From: Acinetobacter chinensis
GTDB taxonomy: Bacteria; Pseudomonadota; Gammaproteobacteria; Pseudomonadales; Moraxellaceae
Length of the DNA stretch: 64,000 bases
Reading direction: 5' to 3'
Assembly (NCBI RefSeq): GCF_002165375.2
Contig: NZ_CP032134.1
Coordinates: 2,170,001-2,234,000 of the forward strand
Shown here one piece after another: positions 46,258-55,853 of this stretch (the stretch's first letter is position 1; each line of letters opens with the position of its first letter). The notes under the pieces were generated by a model, which saw only the letters and a program-made list of their open reading frames with translations, was not told where the DNA came from and ran no database searches. The translations under genes were made by a program, and so were the position numbers.

Positions 46258-47757
46258 TCAAGCTGACTTCATACTACCCATTTCTTCAAACTGTGCATGC
46301 CAGGACAATGCTTCACGCAACACATGTGGTGTCTGACCACCCAATGCACAGGCACGATTAAAATAGCTCAATAAATCAGCCTTATAACTTGGATGCGCAC
46401 ATTTCTCTATAATTTTCAAAGCACGCTCACGTGGTGCAAGTCCGCGTAAATCAGCCAAGCCCTGCTCAGTCACCAATACATCAATATCATGTTCAGCATG
46501 ATCACAATGACTCACCATCGGAACTACTGAAGAAATTGCGCCACCTTTGGCAATGGATTTGGTCACGAAAATTGCTAAATGTGCATGACGGGTAAAATCA
46601 CCTGAACCACCGATGCCATTCATCATTTTCGTACCCGTCACATGGGTTGAATTGACATTACCATAGATGTCGAACTCAAGTGCCGTGTTAATGGCAATGA
46701 TGCCTAGACGGCGAATAATTTCAGGATTATTCGACAGTTCCTGCGGACGCATCACGATTTTGTCTTTGTATTGTTCAAAATTATTCATTACACGTTTAGC
46801 GCAATCATCAGACAAGGTCATTGAACTACCCGAAGCAAACTTCATTTTCCCTGAATCAATCAACTGGAATGTACAGTCCTGTAAAACCTCAGAATACATT
46901 TCCAGATCATGAAAATCAGAATGTTCAAAACCTGCAAATACTGCGTTGGCAATCGAGCCTACGCCTGACTGTAATGGTCCTAAATTTTCAGGCAAGCGCC
47001 CCACAGCAACTTCATTTTCAAAGAAGTGAACCAAATGTTTGGCAATGGCAAGGGTTTCATCATCTGCCTCATCCATTTTAAATGAAGTATCAGGCAGATC
47101 ATTGATCACAATCGCAGAAATTTTGCTTGAGTCTACTTGAATACCAATCGTACCGATGCGATCACCTGCTTGAGTCAGTGGAATCGGTTCACGGTTCGGA
47201 CGTGCTTTTGGCACATAAATGTCATGCACACCTTCAAGCACAGGACTGATGGTATTGTCAATTTCAACAATTACATGATCTGCCATTTCAACGAAGTTTG
47301 CAGTGTTGCCACATGAACCAGTAGGAATAATTTGTCCATCTTCTGTAATTGCAGTCGCAGCGATCACGGCGACATTAATTTTCGGTAGATTTTTATGACG
47401 AATATTATCGGCAAGTTCTGACAAATGCTGATCAATATACATCACTTCACCATTGTTAATGGCTTTACGTAAAGTCGGATCGGCTTGATAAGGATAACGA
47501 CGTTCCAAAGCATGCGCATCACTCAAACGCCCATCAATACGATTGCCTAAACTTGCACCTGTCGCCAAAGTAATTTTCATCGGATGATTCTGTGCATAAT
47601 CCACCAAAGCCAACGGAACTGTTTTCGCTTCCCCTGCACCACCGAAACCACTCATCCCCACCACATCACCATCCTGAATCAGCTCAATTGCCTTTTCTAC
47701 AGACATGACTTTCTCGTGCAAAGCCGCACAGCGAATACGCTCTAAACCGTTAATCAT
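46258..47757 (-). CDS. acetyl-CoA hydrolase/transferase family protein (succinate:acetate CoA-transferase type)
   Basis: About 499 residues. It moves CoA between acetyl-CoA and carboxylates such as succinate. The N-terminal half shows GDVVGMSGFGGAGEAKTVP, and the C-terminal half shows GTKMMNGIGGSGDFTRHAHL and the DVLVTEQGLADLRGLAPRERA signature. The candidate catalytic Glu lies in the region of residues 290-300 and was not placed with certainty. ATG 47757 is chosen over TTG 47772. It is followed on the same strand, after 121 bp upstream, by a thiolase gene. Confidence 0.85.
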   Translation of the reverse strand: MINGLERIRCAALHEKVMSVEKAIELIQDGDVVGMSGFGGAGEAKTVPLALVDYAQNHPMKITLATGASLGNRIDGRLSDAHALERRYPYQADPTLRKAINNGEVMYIDQHLSELADNIRHKNLPKINVAVIAATAITEDGQIIPTGSCGNTANFVEMADHVIVEIDNTISPVLEGVHDIYVPKARPNREPIPLTQAGDRIGTIGIQVDSSKISAIVINDLPDTSFKMDEADDETLAIAKHLVHFFENEVAVGRLPENLGPLQSGVGSIANAVFAGFEHSDFHDLEMYSEVLQDCTFQLIDSGKMKFASGSSMTLSDDCAKRVMNNFEQYKDKIVMRPQELSNNPEIIRRLGIIAINTALEFDIYGNVNSTHVTGTKMMNGIGGSGDFTRHAHLAIFVTKSIAKGGAISSVVPMVSHCDHAEHDIDVLVTEQGLADLRGLAPRERALKIIEKCAHPSYKADLLSYFNRACALGGQTPHVLREALSWHAQFEEMGSMKSA

Positions 47758-47893
47758 TTCAAAAAATCTCAAAAATATATCTAAAAATAGCTAAAAAATT
47801 AAAAATACAGCATGCAACGATCTAACACCCTTGCGTACAAGGATGCTGGTCAATCTTGAGTAATCAAATTTTAAAATTTAAGGGATTGAAAAA

Positions 47894-49063
47894 TTAAATC
47901 AGTTCAATCGCGATTGCAGTCGCTTCACCACCACCGATACACAATGCAGCTATGCCTTTTTTACCGCCTGTGCGTTTTAGAGCATGAATCAAAGTCACGA
48001 TGATACGTGAACCTGAAGAACCAAGTGGATGACCGAGCGCACATGCCCCACCATTGATATTGACTTTTTCACGGTCTAAATTAAAACCATCAATCGCCAA
48101 CATTGCGACCATCGCAAAGGCTTCATTCACTTCCCAAAGATCAACATCTTCAACAACCCACCCTGTTTGCTTCAACACTTTGTCAATTGCGCCTACAGGT
48201 GCAATGGTGAACTCTGATGGATGCTGTGAATTGGTTGCGTATGCCACAACTTTTGCTAATGGTTTTAAGCCACGCTCTGCTGCAACTTCTTCTGAAGTGA
48301 CGACAAGTGCTGATGCACCATCTGAAATAGAACTCGCATTGGCAGCTGTGATTGTGCCATCTTTTTTAAATGCAGGACGTAAAGTTGGAATCTTGTCTGC
48401 TTTAGCATTTAAAGGTTGTTCATCCTGTTCAACAACCACATCACCTTTACGAGATGATACAGTGACAGACACGATTTCAGCTTTGAAATAACCATTATTG
48501 ACTGCTTCAACGGCTTTATTTAGAGAGCTGATCGCATAAGCATCCTGCTGTTCACGGGTATAGCCTTTTTTATCTGCCATTTCCTGCGCAAGGATTCCCA
48601 TCGACAAACCTGTTTCAGCATCTTCCAGACCTTCCTGAAACATGTGATCTGTGACTTTTCCATGTCCCATGCGGTAGCCTGCACGTGCTTTATCGAGTAA
48701 ATATGGTGCATTAGACATCGACTCCATACCGCCTGCAACCACGATATTTGCAGAACCTGCTTTAATTGCATCGGCTGCCTGCATCACCGCTTTCATACCT
48801 GAACCACAGATTTTATTGATTGTGGTTGCACCTGTGGTATCAGGCAAACCCGCCTGACGCATCGCCTGACGTGCAGGACCCTGCTTTAAACCCGCAGGAA
48901 GTACACAACCAAAAATCACTTCATCAATATCTGTCGGCTGCAAACCTGCACGTGCAACAGCTTGTTGAATTGCCACTGCACCCAGATCAGGTGCTGTACA
49001 TGCTGATAATGCACCCTGAAAACCGCCCATTGCGGTACGTACTGCTTCTACAATCACGATCAT
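47894..49063 (-). CDS. acetyl-CoA C-acetyltransferase (thiolase)
   Basis: A 389-residue thiolase. The nucleophilic Cys is in TINKICGSGMKAVM (about residue 87). The active-site His is in VNEAFAMVA-NINGGACALGHPLGSSG, and the second Cys is in LCIGGGEATA. It condenses or cleaves acetoacetyl-CoA. It lies between the CoA-transferase and acyl-CoA dehydrogenase genes on the same strand, which suggests a short-chain acid or fatty-acid role. The exact physiological direction cannot be read from sequence. Confidence 0.92.
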   Translation of the reverse strand: MIVIVEAVRTAMGGFQGALSACTAPDLGAVAIQQAVARAGLQPTDIDEVIFGCVLPAGLKQGPARQAMRQAGLPDTTGATTINKICGSGMKAVMQAADAIKAGSANIVVAGGMESMSNAPYLLDKARAGYRMGHGKVTDHMFQEGLEDAETGLSMGILAQEMADKKGYTREQQDAYAISSLNKAVEAVNNGYFKAEIVSVTVSSRKGDVVVEQDEQPLNAKADKIPTLRPAFKKDGTITAANASSISDGASALVVTSEEVAAERGLKPLAKVVAYATNSQHPSEFTIAPVGAIDKVLKQTGWVVEDVDLWEVNEAFAMVAMLAIDGFNLDREKVNINGGACALGHPLGSSGSRIIVTLIHALKRTGGKKGIAALCIGGGEATAIAIELI

Positions 49064-49220
49064 TGTTATCTACCTATTCCATCTATTTTCAATTTTGTTG
49101 TGAATTCTGAGTCAGCACACTAACTCAAAACTGTCCAGAAAATTCTATTTCACCCAACTTACTGATTAAAAAGCTATCAAATATTTAAATCAGTTTAAAC
49201 GTGGTCGTGCTACCGCGTTA

Positions 49221-49276
49221 GGCGACATGGATGTCGCCGTTGGACAAGGGTGATATGGATATCCCCTTTGTCCAAC
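49221..49276. repeat. double palindromic intergenic repeat
   Basis: Two hairpins in tandem: GGCGACAT-GG-ATGTCGCC (49221-49238), and GTTGGACAAGGGTGATAT paired with ATATCCCCTTTGTCCAAC around GG (49239-49276). A further weak inverted pair (CTTTTGATCCTTCAAAAG) follows. The 330-base gap around it holds no gene. This resembles dispersed intergenic repeats in Acinetobacter genomes. Confidence 0.75.
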
Positions 49277-49400
49277 AAAGGATTTTTGTAACTTTTGATC
49301 CTTCAAAAGTTAGGCATCGCCTACACAAATCAATGAAAACTTTTCAATATAAATTGAGGCAATGCAGACCATTCAACTAAGGCTTAACACAAAAAATTCA

Positions 49401-51182
49401 TCAAGCCTGCGCAGTAAAATAATCCTCAGGCAACTGCATCACCAACTCCGCACCCGCCTGAATACGCTGAACACGCGCAGCCAGATCAGGAAGTACTTTC
49501 GCCACATAATACTGCGCCAGAACTAACTTATTCTGATAGAAACTTTCAGGTTTCGCCTGAGCAGCTTGCGCAATACGTGCAAACATATAGGTGAAACTCA
49601 ACAAACCAACAGTATGTAAATAATCCACGGCAACTGCATTTGAGAAATCAGGATTAGACTTCGCCTGTTCAATAATAAACTGCGTCAATGCTTCAACCTG
49701 ATGACACACATCCAAAGTTGCCGCCTTAATGCTTAAAGTATCATCCATAGACGCTGCAAACTCACAGATCTCCGTAATATATTCCGCAATAAAAGTACCA
49801 TTCGACTTAATGGTTTTACGACCAATCAGATCAATCGCCTGAACGCCATTTGTACCTTCATAAATCTGTGAAATACGTAAGTCACGGATACACTGCTCCA
49901 TGCCCCATTCACGGATATAACCATGACCACCGAAACACATTTGCGCTTCCAAAGCTGAATCTAATGCCTTATCAGTTAAATAAGCTTTGGCAATTGGTGT
50001 CAGTAACGCGACTCGATCATTGGCTTTACGTACCGCTTCGGCATCATTTGAGAACTTGGTAATATCGAGTTGCTGACCGACATAGACGGCAAATGCACGG
50101 GATGCTTCATTATTGGCACGGACATTCAACAACATACGGCGCACATCACCATGCACCAGAATCGAATCCACTGGTTTTTCAGGAGATTTCACACCAGTCG
50201 CTGAACGACCCTGCAAACGATCTGTCGCATATTGTGCTGCATTCTGGTACGCATATTCAGATGCGCCAATGCCCTGAATACCCATCGACAAACGTTCATA
50301 GTTCATCATGATAAACATCGCAGCCAGACCTTGATTTTCCTTACCCACAAGGAAACCTTTGGCTGCATCAAAATTCATTACGCAAGTTGCTGAACCTTTG
50401 ATGCCCATTTTATGTTCAATCGAACCTGCGCCTAAGGTATTACGTTCCCCCAATGAACCATCTTCATTGACTAAAAACTTCGGTACGATGAACAGTGAAA
50501 TACCACGTGAACCTGCAGGGGCATCAGGCGTTTTCGCTAAAACAAGGTGAATAATATTTTCACACAAGTCATGCTCACCACTGGTAATAAAGATTTTTGT
50601 TCCCGTGATGTTATAAGAACCGTCAGCATTTGGCTCAGCTTTGGTTTTGATAATGCCTAAATCTGTACCTGAGTGCGGCTCAGTCAGACACATTGTTCCT
50701 GACCATTCACCTGTATAGAATTTTGGTAAATAAGTTGCCTTTTGTTCCTCAGATGCAGCTTGGTCAATCGCCATGCCTGCGCCCACAGTCAAAAGTGGAT
50801 ACAGCATAAATGATGGATTGGTACTCCAGATCATTTCATCGGCAAGCACAGTCAGCATTTTTGGCATGCCCTGACCACCAAAATTCTCATTTGCCCCTAA
50901 ACCGATCCAACCACCATCTGCAAACTGTTGAAATGCTTCTTTAAAACCTTTGGGTGTAGTCACCACACCTTGATTGAACTGCGCACCGCCTTCTTCATCT
51001 GCCGAACGGTTTAAATCCAGAATGACATTCTTTGAAAATTTTGACATTTCTTCTAAAATTGCATTGGCAGTTGCCATATCCAAATGGGCTAAATTTTCAG
51101 TGTTCTGCCAGAATTTTTCAGCATGAAAAACATCATTCAAAATGAAGTCCATATCTTTTAAAGGTGCATTATAAATCGGCAT
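49401..51182 (-). CDS. acyl-CoA dehydrogenase
   Basis: About 593 residues, the long class with an extra C-terminal domain. The FAD-dependent core shows MCLTEPHSGTDLGIIKTKAEP, HKMGIKGSATCVMNFD and the late MCFGGHGYIREWGMEQCIRDLRISQIYEGTNGVQAIDL region. It introduces the 2,3 double bond in acyl-CoA. ATG 51182 has AAGGAATA upstream; a longer form starts at 51203. The divergent TetR gene upstream is a likely regulator. Confidence 0.92.
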   Translation of the reverse strand: MPIYNAPLKDMDFILNDVFHAEKFWQNTENLAHLDMATANAILEEMSKFSKNVILDLNRSADEEGGAQFNQGVVTTPKGFKEAFQQFADGGWIGLGANENFGGQGMPKMLTVLADEMIWSTNPSFMLYPLLTVGAGMAIDQAASEEQKATYLPKFYTGEWSGTMCLTEPHSGTDLGIIKTKAEPNADGSYNITGTKIFITSGEHDLCENIIHLVLAKTPDAPAGSRGISLFIVPKFLVNEDGSLGERNTLGAGSIEHKMGIKGSATCVMNFDAAKGFLVGKENQGLAAMFIMMNYERLSMGIQGIGASEYAYQNAAQYATDRLQGRSATGVKSPEKPVDSILVHGDVRRMLLNVRANNEASRAFAVYVGQQLDITKFSNDAEAVRKANDRVALLTPIAKAYLTDKALDSALEAQMCFGGHGYIREWGMEQCIRDLRISQIYEGTNGVQAIDLIGRKTIKSNGTFIAEYITEICEFAASMDDTLSIKAATLDVCHQVEALTQFIIEQAKSNPDFSNAVAVDYLHTVGLLSFTYMFARIAQAAQAKPESFYQNKLVLAQYYVAKVLPDLAARVQRIQAGAELVMQLPEDYFTAQA

Positions 51183-51554
51183 ATATGTATTCCTTGATAT
51201 CACTTTGCTGGCAGCAAAGCTGGTTTTTAACTGTTCGTCACTCGCTCTTCAGAAGTGGTTTTGTCCACTGCGCAATATGCCCATTATTCTGAACAGATGC
51301 TTTCTAAAACCTGGGACAATCGATTTCATTTCAATGATCGAAGTGAAGTCCAAATGATCCAGTAACTTCTGGATTCACTGACCATTCAATGGATGTTCTA
51401 GCAGATAAAAGACTGCCCCTTTTCAGATCTGAACCGTAAAATCTGATATTTAAAATCATTCCGCATTTGCTTTTCTGACAGCGTGTTTTTTACATGTCTG
51501 ATGCTGAACACCTCTGTTATGAGCAAAAAGACAATAGAATAATTTTTCTTAAAT

Positions 51555-51569
51555 TGGAATTTTATTCCA
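51555..51569. promoter_or_regulatory. perfect palindrome, candidate TetR-family operator
   Basis: TGGAAT-TTT-ATTCCA lies in the divergent region between the acyl-CoA dehydrogenase and TetR-family genes. The rest of this 566-base region holds no gene that I can see. Confidence 0.45.
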
Positions 51570-51748
51570 TTTTCCTGACCTCACTGGTTCACATTTCTTG
51601 ACTTTTATTTTGCCCTGTGTTTTCTGTTATTTATCACGTATCAATCATGGTCTGAGCACTTTTTCTGCACGACCAATGTGCTATTTTTTAATTTGTCATT
51701 CTGACTTAAACTGGTCAGGTTTTCTGTGGTCTACTTTGGAACTTTGAA

Positions 51749-52348
51749 ATGAATTCAGTACGCCAGCAAAATTTTCTGATCCGTAAAGAGAAAATTTTAA
51801 CTATGGCTGAAACGCTGTTACTGGACAATAACCAGGATATCACCCTGGGTGAACTGGCATCTGAGCTGGATATCGCAAAAGGGACCATTTACAAACACTT
51901 TAAAAGTAAAAATCAGCTGTATCTGGAACTGATCATTTTAAATGAACGTCGCCTGCTGGAAATTTCAAGAAAGCATAATGATGACATCAAAACCTATGTC
52001 TCCCAGTACATGCTGTACAACATGCTGAATTCCAACCGTACTATTCTGCTGCATGTGATTGAAGAGCGTCTGACCAATAACGAAAAGAAACTGAATGAAC
52101 TTTTTGAAGAGCTTTATCAGGTTCGTGAAGCCCGAATTCTGGAAATACGTGACATGTTTGGAGAACATCTGAAGTCTTTGAACAGTATCATGTCCATCCG
52201 TGATTACCTGTCCTATATATGGACGGTCACTTACGGTGCTTCCCTGTTACTGAACTCTACGCATTATCAGAAATCCATTGGTTCACGGGAACGTCTGATC
52301 CGTCTTTATGTAAATCAGGCATTGATGATTCCTGATAAACTCTCCTGA
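51749..52348 (+). CDS. TetR/AcrR-family transcriptional regulator
   Basis: A 199-residue repressor with an N-terminal HTH: RKEKILTMAETLLLDNNQDI, then LGELASELDIAKGTIYKHFKSKNQLYLELI. The ligand domain is unlike named members. It is divergent from the acyl-CoA dehydrogenase gene, 566 bp away, with a 15-bp palindrome between. Control of that gene by acyl-CoA is a reasonable inference. Confidence 0.85.
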   Translation: MNSVRQQNFLIRKEKILTMAETLLLDNNQDITLGELASELDIAKGTIYKHFKSKNQLYLELIILNERRLLEISRKHNDDIKTYVSQYMLYNMLNSNRTILLHVIEERLTNNEKKLNELFEELYQVREARILEIRDMFGEHLKSLNSIMSIRDYLSYIWTVTYGASLLLNSTHYQKSIGSRERLIRLYVNQALMIPDKLS

Positions 52349-52491
52349 TCTGAACGGGCTTTTCATAAAAAACAGTGCTCCCATCCCCCTCATGGCTGAA
52401 TAAAAATAAATTCAGTTTTGCTGTTTCCCGCAAATTTTCTCCATAATTGTGGTTTATGCTTACGCAAAATTACATACCTGGATGGGTAAAA

Positions 52492-54570
52492 ATGAAGCGT
52501 ATTTCTTCATGGAAGTTAAGCACCTTAAGTTTAGCGATTGTGGCTGTCAGCATGTCTGTAACAGCAGATGATAATATTTCAGATACACAAGTACAAAATA
52601 CAGCCACTGACCCTGCTAAAACTGAAGCTGCTCAACTGAAAACGCTCAAATTTACAGCTCAGGCAACCACTCCCAAAGACCCAGATATCAGCGCTATAGC
52701 CAAAACTGTTGTGACCCGTGAGGAAATGCTTCAGTACGGTGATCAGTCTGTAAATGATGCACTGCGACGGGCAGCCGGCTTTCAGATGCCATCTCCTGGT
52801 CAGGGGCCACGTGGTAACAGTGGTGCATCCGGTATGCGTTTCCGTGGAGGTGGTGCGCCTGTTTTCCTGATCAATGGTGAAGCTGTTCAGGGCGGACCCC
52901 GTGGTGGTATGTCCATTGTGGATACCCTGACACCCGAAATGATTGAACGCATTGAAATCACAAAGCAACCCAGCGTTGCCCATGCTTCCGTCGCATCTTC
53001 TGCTGTTATCAATATTATTTTAAAAGAACCCCTGGATGATGCAGGTTTAAACGGTACGGTTAAAGTCGGTTATGGTTTTGCAGAATCTGATCAGAAAGAA
53101 GAAGAACGTAAAAACCTGAGTGTACAGGCAGATGGTCGTACTGGTCCGTGGCTCTACAGTATTTCAGCCAATCAGATGTGGAATGACTCTGTTTCAGTTT
53201 CGGAAACACTCAGCCAGGGACAGAGCCAGCAGCAGAAGCGAGTCAGTGAACGGGACTCATTTATGCTGTCCCCTCGCCTTGAATATGAACTGGATGATCA
53301 GCAGAAACTGGTTGCTGAACTGTTTTATCGGAACAGTAAAAATGACAGTACGCAAAATACGCAGCTACAGCATGATACCAATGACAGTATCCGTCTGAAT
53401 ACCCGTTACGAGCGCAAAGACAAAGCTGGTTCAGATAAAATCCGTTTCTCTGCTGAAAACCAGAATGAAACAGAAAAAACCCGTTCAGTAAATTATTCAT
53501 CCATTATTGATGAAAGCATTGATGAGTATGGACTTGCTTATGACGGTGTCCGTAAACTCAATGATCGACTCCAGTTTAAATTTGGTGCGGACAGCAGAAC
53601 TAGTGAACTGGACAGCAATGTAGCTGACACCCTGGACGAACAACGCTACGCCTTATACGCAGAAGGCAGCTGGAAATTCAGTGATCACCAGACCCTTACC
53701 CTGGGTGCCCGTCAGGAATGGCTGAACCGCTCCGGACTGGTCGATTACAGTGATCAGCAGTTAAGCCCCGTACTGGCACACAGATTTGATCTGACAGATC
53801 AGTGGTCCATTCAGACCAATATCAGCCAGGCATTTAAAAGCCCGAAAACAGATAACCTGTTGCCGACTGTGTCGGTTTCAACCAGTTCAGATGCGGGTAG
53901 CCTGAACAATCCTGACCGTGGTGGAAATCCTTATTTGAAACCTGAAAAAATTACCGCTGTCGAGTCCACACTGGGGTTCAATACTGCTTCAGGAGGTGTC
54001 AATTTCACAGCTTTTCATCGGGAAATAGATGACTATATTGAAAAAGTCATTCAGCAGGAAGGTTCCCGTTTTGTCGAACGCCCTCAGAATCAGAACAATG
54101 CCACCACTTATGGTGTTGAACTTTCTGGTCGTTATGCTCTGAAACAGACAGAAAAAGGACATTCCTTTATGCTGAATGGACAGCTTTCAACTGTGCGGGC
54201 GAAAATTGAAGAAGATAATCATACTGAGCGACTGGTCAGTGATGTTGCACCTTACACCGCAAGTACAGGATTATCTTATAATTATCAGCCATTGAAGCTT
54301 TCAACCGCCATCAATCTGAATTATGTGCCGGCATTCAGCCGCAAACTGGATAATCAGTCCTATATCCGTTCCAGCAACGAGCGCTTCAATATTGATATCA
54401 GCGCAACCCGACGTTTTGCCGATGGATGGGCTACAACGCTGAGTGCCCGCAATATTTTAAGCACAGATTATAAGGAACGCCTGAACAGTACGGTTGATGG
54501 CAGTCTGTTTGAAGCCCGCACCAACCAGGCGATACCAAGCGTTCTGCTTTCTGTGGAAAAGAAATTCTAA
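52492..54570 (+). CDS. TonB-dependent outer-membrane receptor
   Basis: About 692 residues. The signal peptide ends near SMSVTA-DDN. The plug domain shows VVTREEMLQYGDQSVNDALRR, GGGAPVFLINGEAVQGGPRG and IERIEITKQPSVAHAS. The 22-strand barrel has AFKSPKTDNLLP and PYLKPEKITAVESTLGFN, and ends in the aromatic motif LLSVEKKF. It imports a siderophore or other iron complex, or another ligand; this cannot be told from sequence. ATG 52492 has GGATGGG upstream. I see no Fur box just before it. Confidence 0.88.
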   Translation: MKRISSWKLSTLSLAIVAVSMSVTADDNISDTQVQNTATDPAKTEAAQLKTLKFTAQATTPKDPDISAIAKTVVTREEMLQYGDQSVNDALRRAAGFQMPSPGQGPRGNSGASGMRFRGGGAPVFLINGEAVQGGPRGGMSIVDTLTPEMIERIEITKQPSVAHASVASSAVINIILKEPLDDAGLNGTVKVGYGFAESDQKEEERKNLSVQADGRTGPWLYSISANQMWNDSVSVSETLSQGQSQQQKRVSERDSFMLSPRLEYELDDQQKLVAELFYRNSKNDSTQNTQLQHDTNDSIRLNTRYERKDKAGSDKIRFSAENQNETEKTRSVNYSSIIDESIDEYGLAYDGVRKLNDRLQFKFGADSRTSELDSNVADTLDEQRYALYAEGSWKFSDHQTLTLGARQEWLNRSGLVDYSDQQLSPVLAHRFDLTDQWSIQTNISQAFKSPKTDNLLPTVSVSTSSDAGSLNNPDRGGNPYLKPEKITAVESTLGFNTASGGVNFTAFHREIDDYIEKVIQQEGSRFVERPQNQNNATTYGVELSGRYALKQTEKGHSFMLNGQLSTVRAKIEEDNHTERLVSDVAPYTASTGLSYNYQPLKLSTAINLNYVPAFSRKLDNQSYIRSSNERFNIDISATRRFADGWATTLSARNILSTDYKERLNSTVDGSLFEARTNQAIPSVLLSVEKKF

Positions 54571-54576
54571 ACTGAT

Positions 54577-54613
54577 GATGCGACCTGTGATTCTGTCATC
54601 GGTCGCATTTTTT
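54577..54613 (+). terminator. terminator after the TonB-dependent receptor gene
   Basis: ATGCGACC and GGTCGCAT pair around a long loop, followed by TTTTTT. Confidence 0.75.
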
Positions 54614-54634
54614 ACATTAAAAACAGTACAGAAT

Positions 54635-55318
54635 TTATTTATCTGCCCTGAATCCGGTGTAACTCAGAAACTGAGTATAGGAAGATACGGTTCTGAAACC
54701 GCATGTTTTAAGTACCGTGACATAGTGCTCAGCACTGATTAATTCAAAATCATGTTGAAGCCGTTCAAGCATTTTCTGACCCTGAACCTGAGTCAGCCCA
54801 TTTTTACAGCAAAAATTCTGCAATATTTTTAAATCTGTACTGCTTTCCGTTTTCATCAGATCATAAGTCAGCAAAACCGCCTGTGGTTTCAGTACAGTAT
54901 AGATATCCTTAAAGAACTGTTCTTTTGAAGTTTCTGGAACAAAATGAGCCACCAGGATGACTAAAGCTGCATCAAACTGCGCCGAATGCATCAGCTCATT
55001 TAAAACGGAAGTATCGCCCTGCAAAAAACTGACCTGCTCTGCTCCAGTCACACCACTTAGACGCTCCCGTGCTTTATTGATCATGGTCAGTGATGGATCA
55101 ATCGCGGTATATCTCCATTCAGGATGCTGTTTTAACAGTAAAGACAGTTCATAGCCTGTGCCACAGCCCACAATCAGAATATGAACATCAGAAGCCTGCA
55201 GTTCAGTTTCCAGAATTGCGGTCACCTGAGCATGTACCTGTTCATAGCCTGGAATCAGTTTCCGGATATGATCATCATAACCTTCCACCACCTGTTCACT
55301 GTTAAAATCTTTCGCCAT
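54635..55318 (-). CDS. class I SAM-dependent methyltransferase
   Basis: About 227 residues. SAM motif I is HILIVGCGTGYELSLLL; motif II follows at YTAIDPSLTMINKARERL, and FLQGDTSVL gives the third contact. The substrate is unknown. ATG 55318 with AGGGATAAA upstream is preferred to the longer frame at 55384, whose first 22 residues look non-coding. It is a single gene, convergent with the receptor gene. Confidence 0.85.
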   Translation of the reverse strand: MAKDFNSEQVVEGYDDHIRKLIPGYEQVHAQVTAILETELQASDVHILIVGCGTGYELSLLLKQHPEWRYTAIDPSLTMINKARERLSGVTGAEQVSFLQGDTSVLNELMHSAQFDAALVILVAHFVPETSKEQFFKDIYTVLKPQAVLLTYDLMKTESSTDLKILQNFCCKNGLTQVQGQKMLERLQHDFELISAEHYVTVLKTCGFRTVSSYTQFLSYTGFRADK

Positions 55319-55556
55319 TTTATCCCTGTCCAGTTTGGTGATCTGTATCACCTTGATTATATGAACCGCAAAACATTTATCCACTTATTTATTTTTTGTC
55401 GATCGTGCATGTCAAGTCATTGCCACACATCATTATTTTATACATTCAGCCATACTCAATGCTAGAATATCGGCTTTAAAAAAATACATAAACAATAAAT
55501 CCGGGCAGCACTTATTTCTGTCCAAAGAAAAATTATACTGAACAAGGGGACTGAAT

Positions 55557-55853
55557 ATGAATTCCAAACACTGTCAGGATGCCATGTTGCTGCATGCCAT
55601 CAACCGTATTCTGCTTAAAGAATGGGACCCATTGGGGATTAAAAACAGACCATTCATGCGCGATGAATATGAAGAGTATTTGCCCAGAATTTTTGAATTA
55701 CTTTGTGAAAATGCTGAAAGCTCAGATATATTTGAATATTTGTGGCGGGTTGAAACAAAAGTCCTTGAGTTACAGGGCGATAAAGCTCACACCCTGAATA
55801 TAGCCAAAGCACTGAAGCAGTTGCAGGCTGAACACAACCTGACTCAGCGCTGA
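55557..55853 (+). CDS. small protein with EWDPLG motif (DUF1871-like)
   Basis: A 98-residue soluble protein. LLHAINRILLKEWDPLGIKN resembles the DUF1871/YugE-like pattern seen in small proteins of unknown function, some next to toxin genes. AAGGGGAC precedes the ATG. Its end overlaps the convergent acyltransferase gene by 10 bp. No partner is obvious in the surroundings. Confidence 0.7.
   Translation: MNSKHCQDAMLLHAINRILLKEWDPLGIKNRPFMRDEYEEYLPRIFELLCENAESSDIFEYLWRVETKVLELQGDKAHTLNIAKALKQLQAEHNLTQR

Noticed and set aside
52579..52983. 134-residue frame opposite the TonB receptor plug
   Set aside because: It is the shadow of the receptor gene; Cys- and His-rich composition is unlike a real protein.
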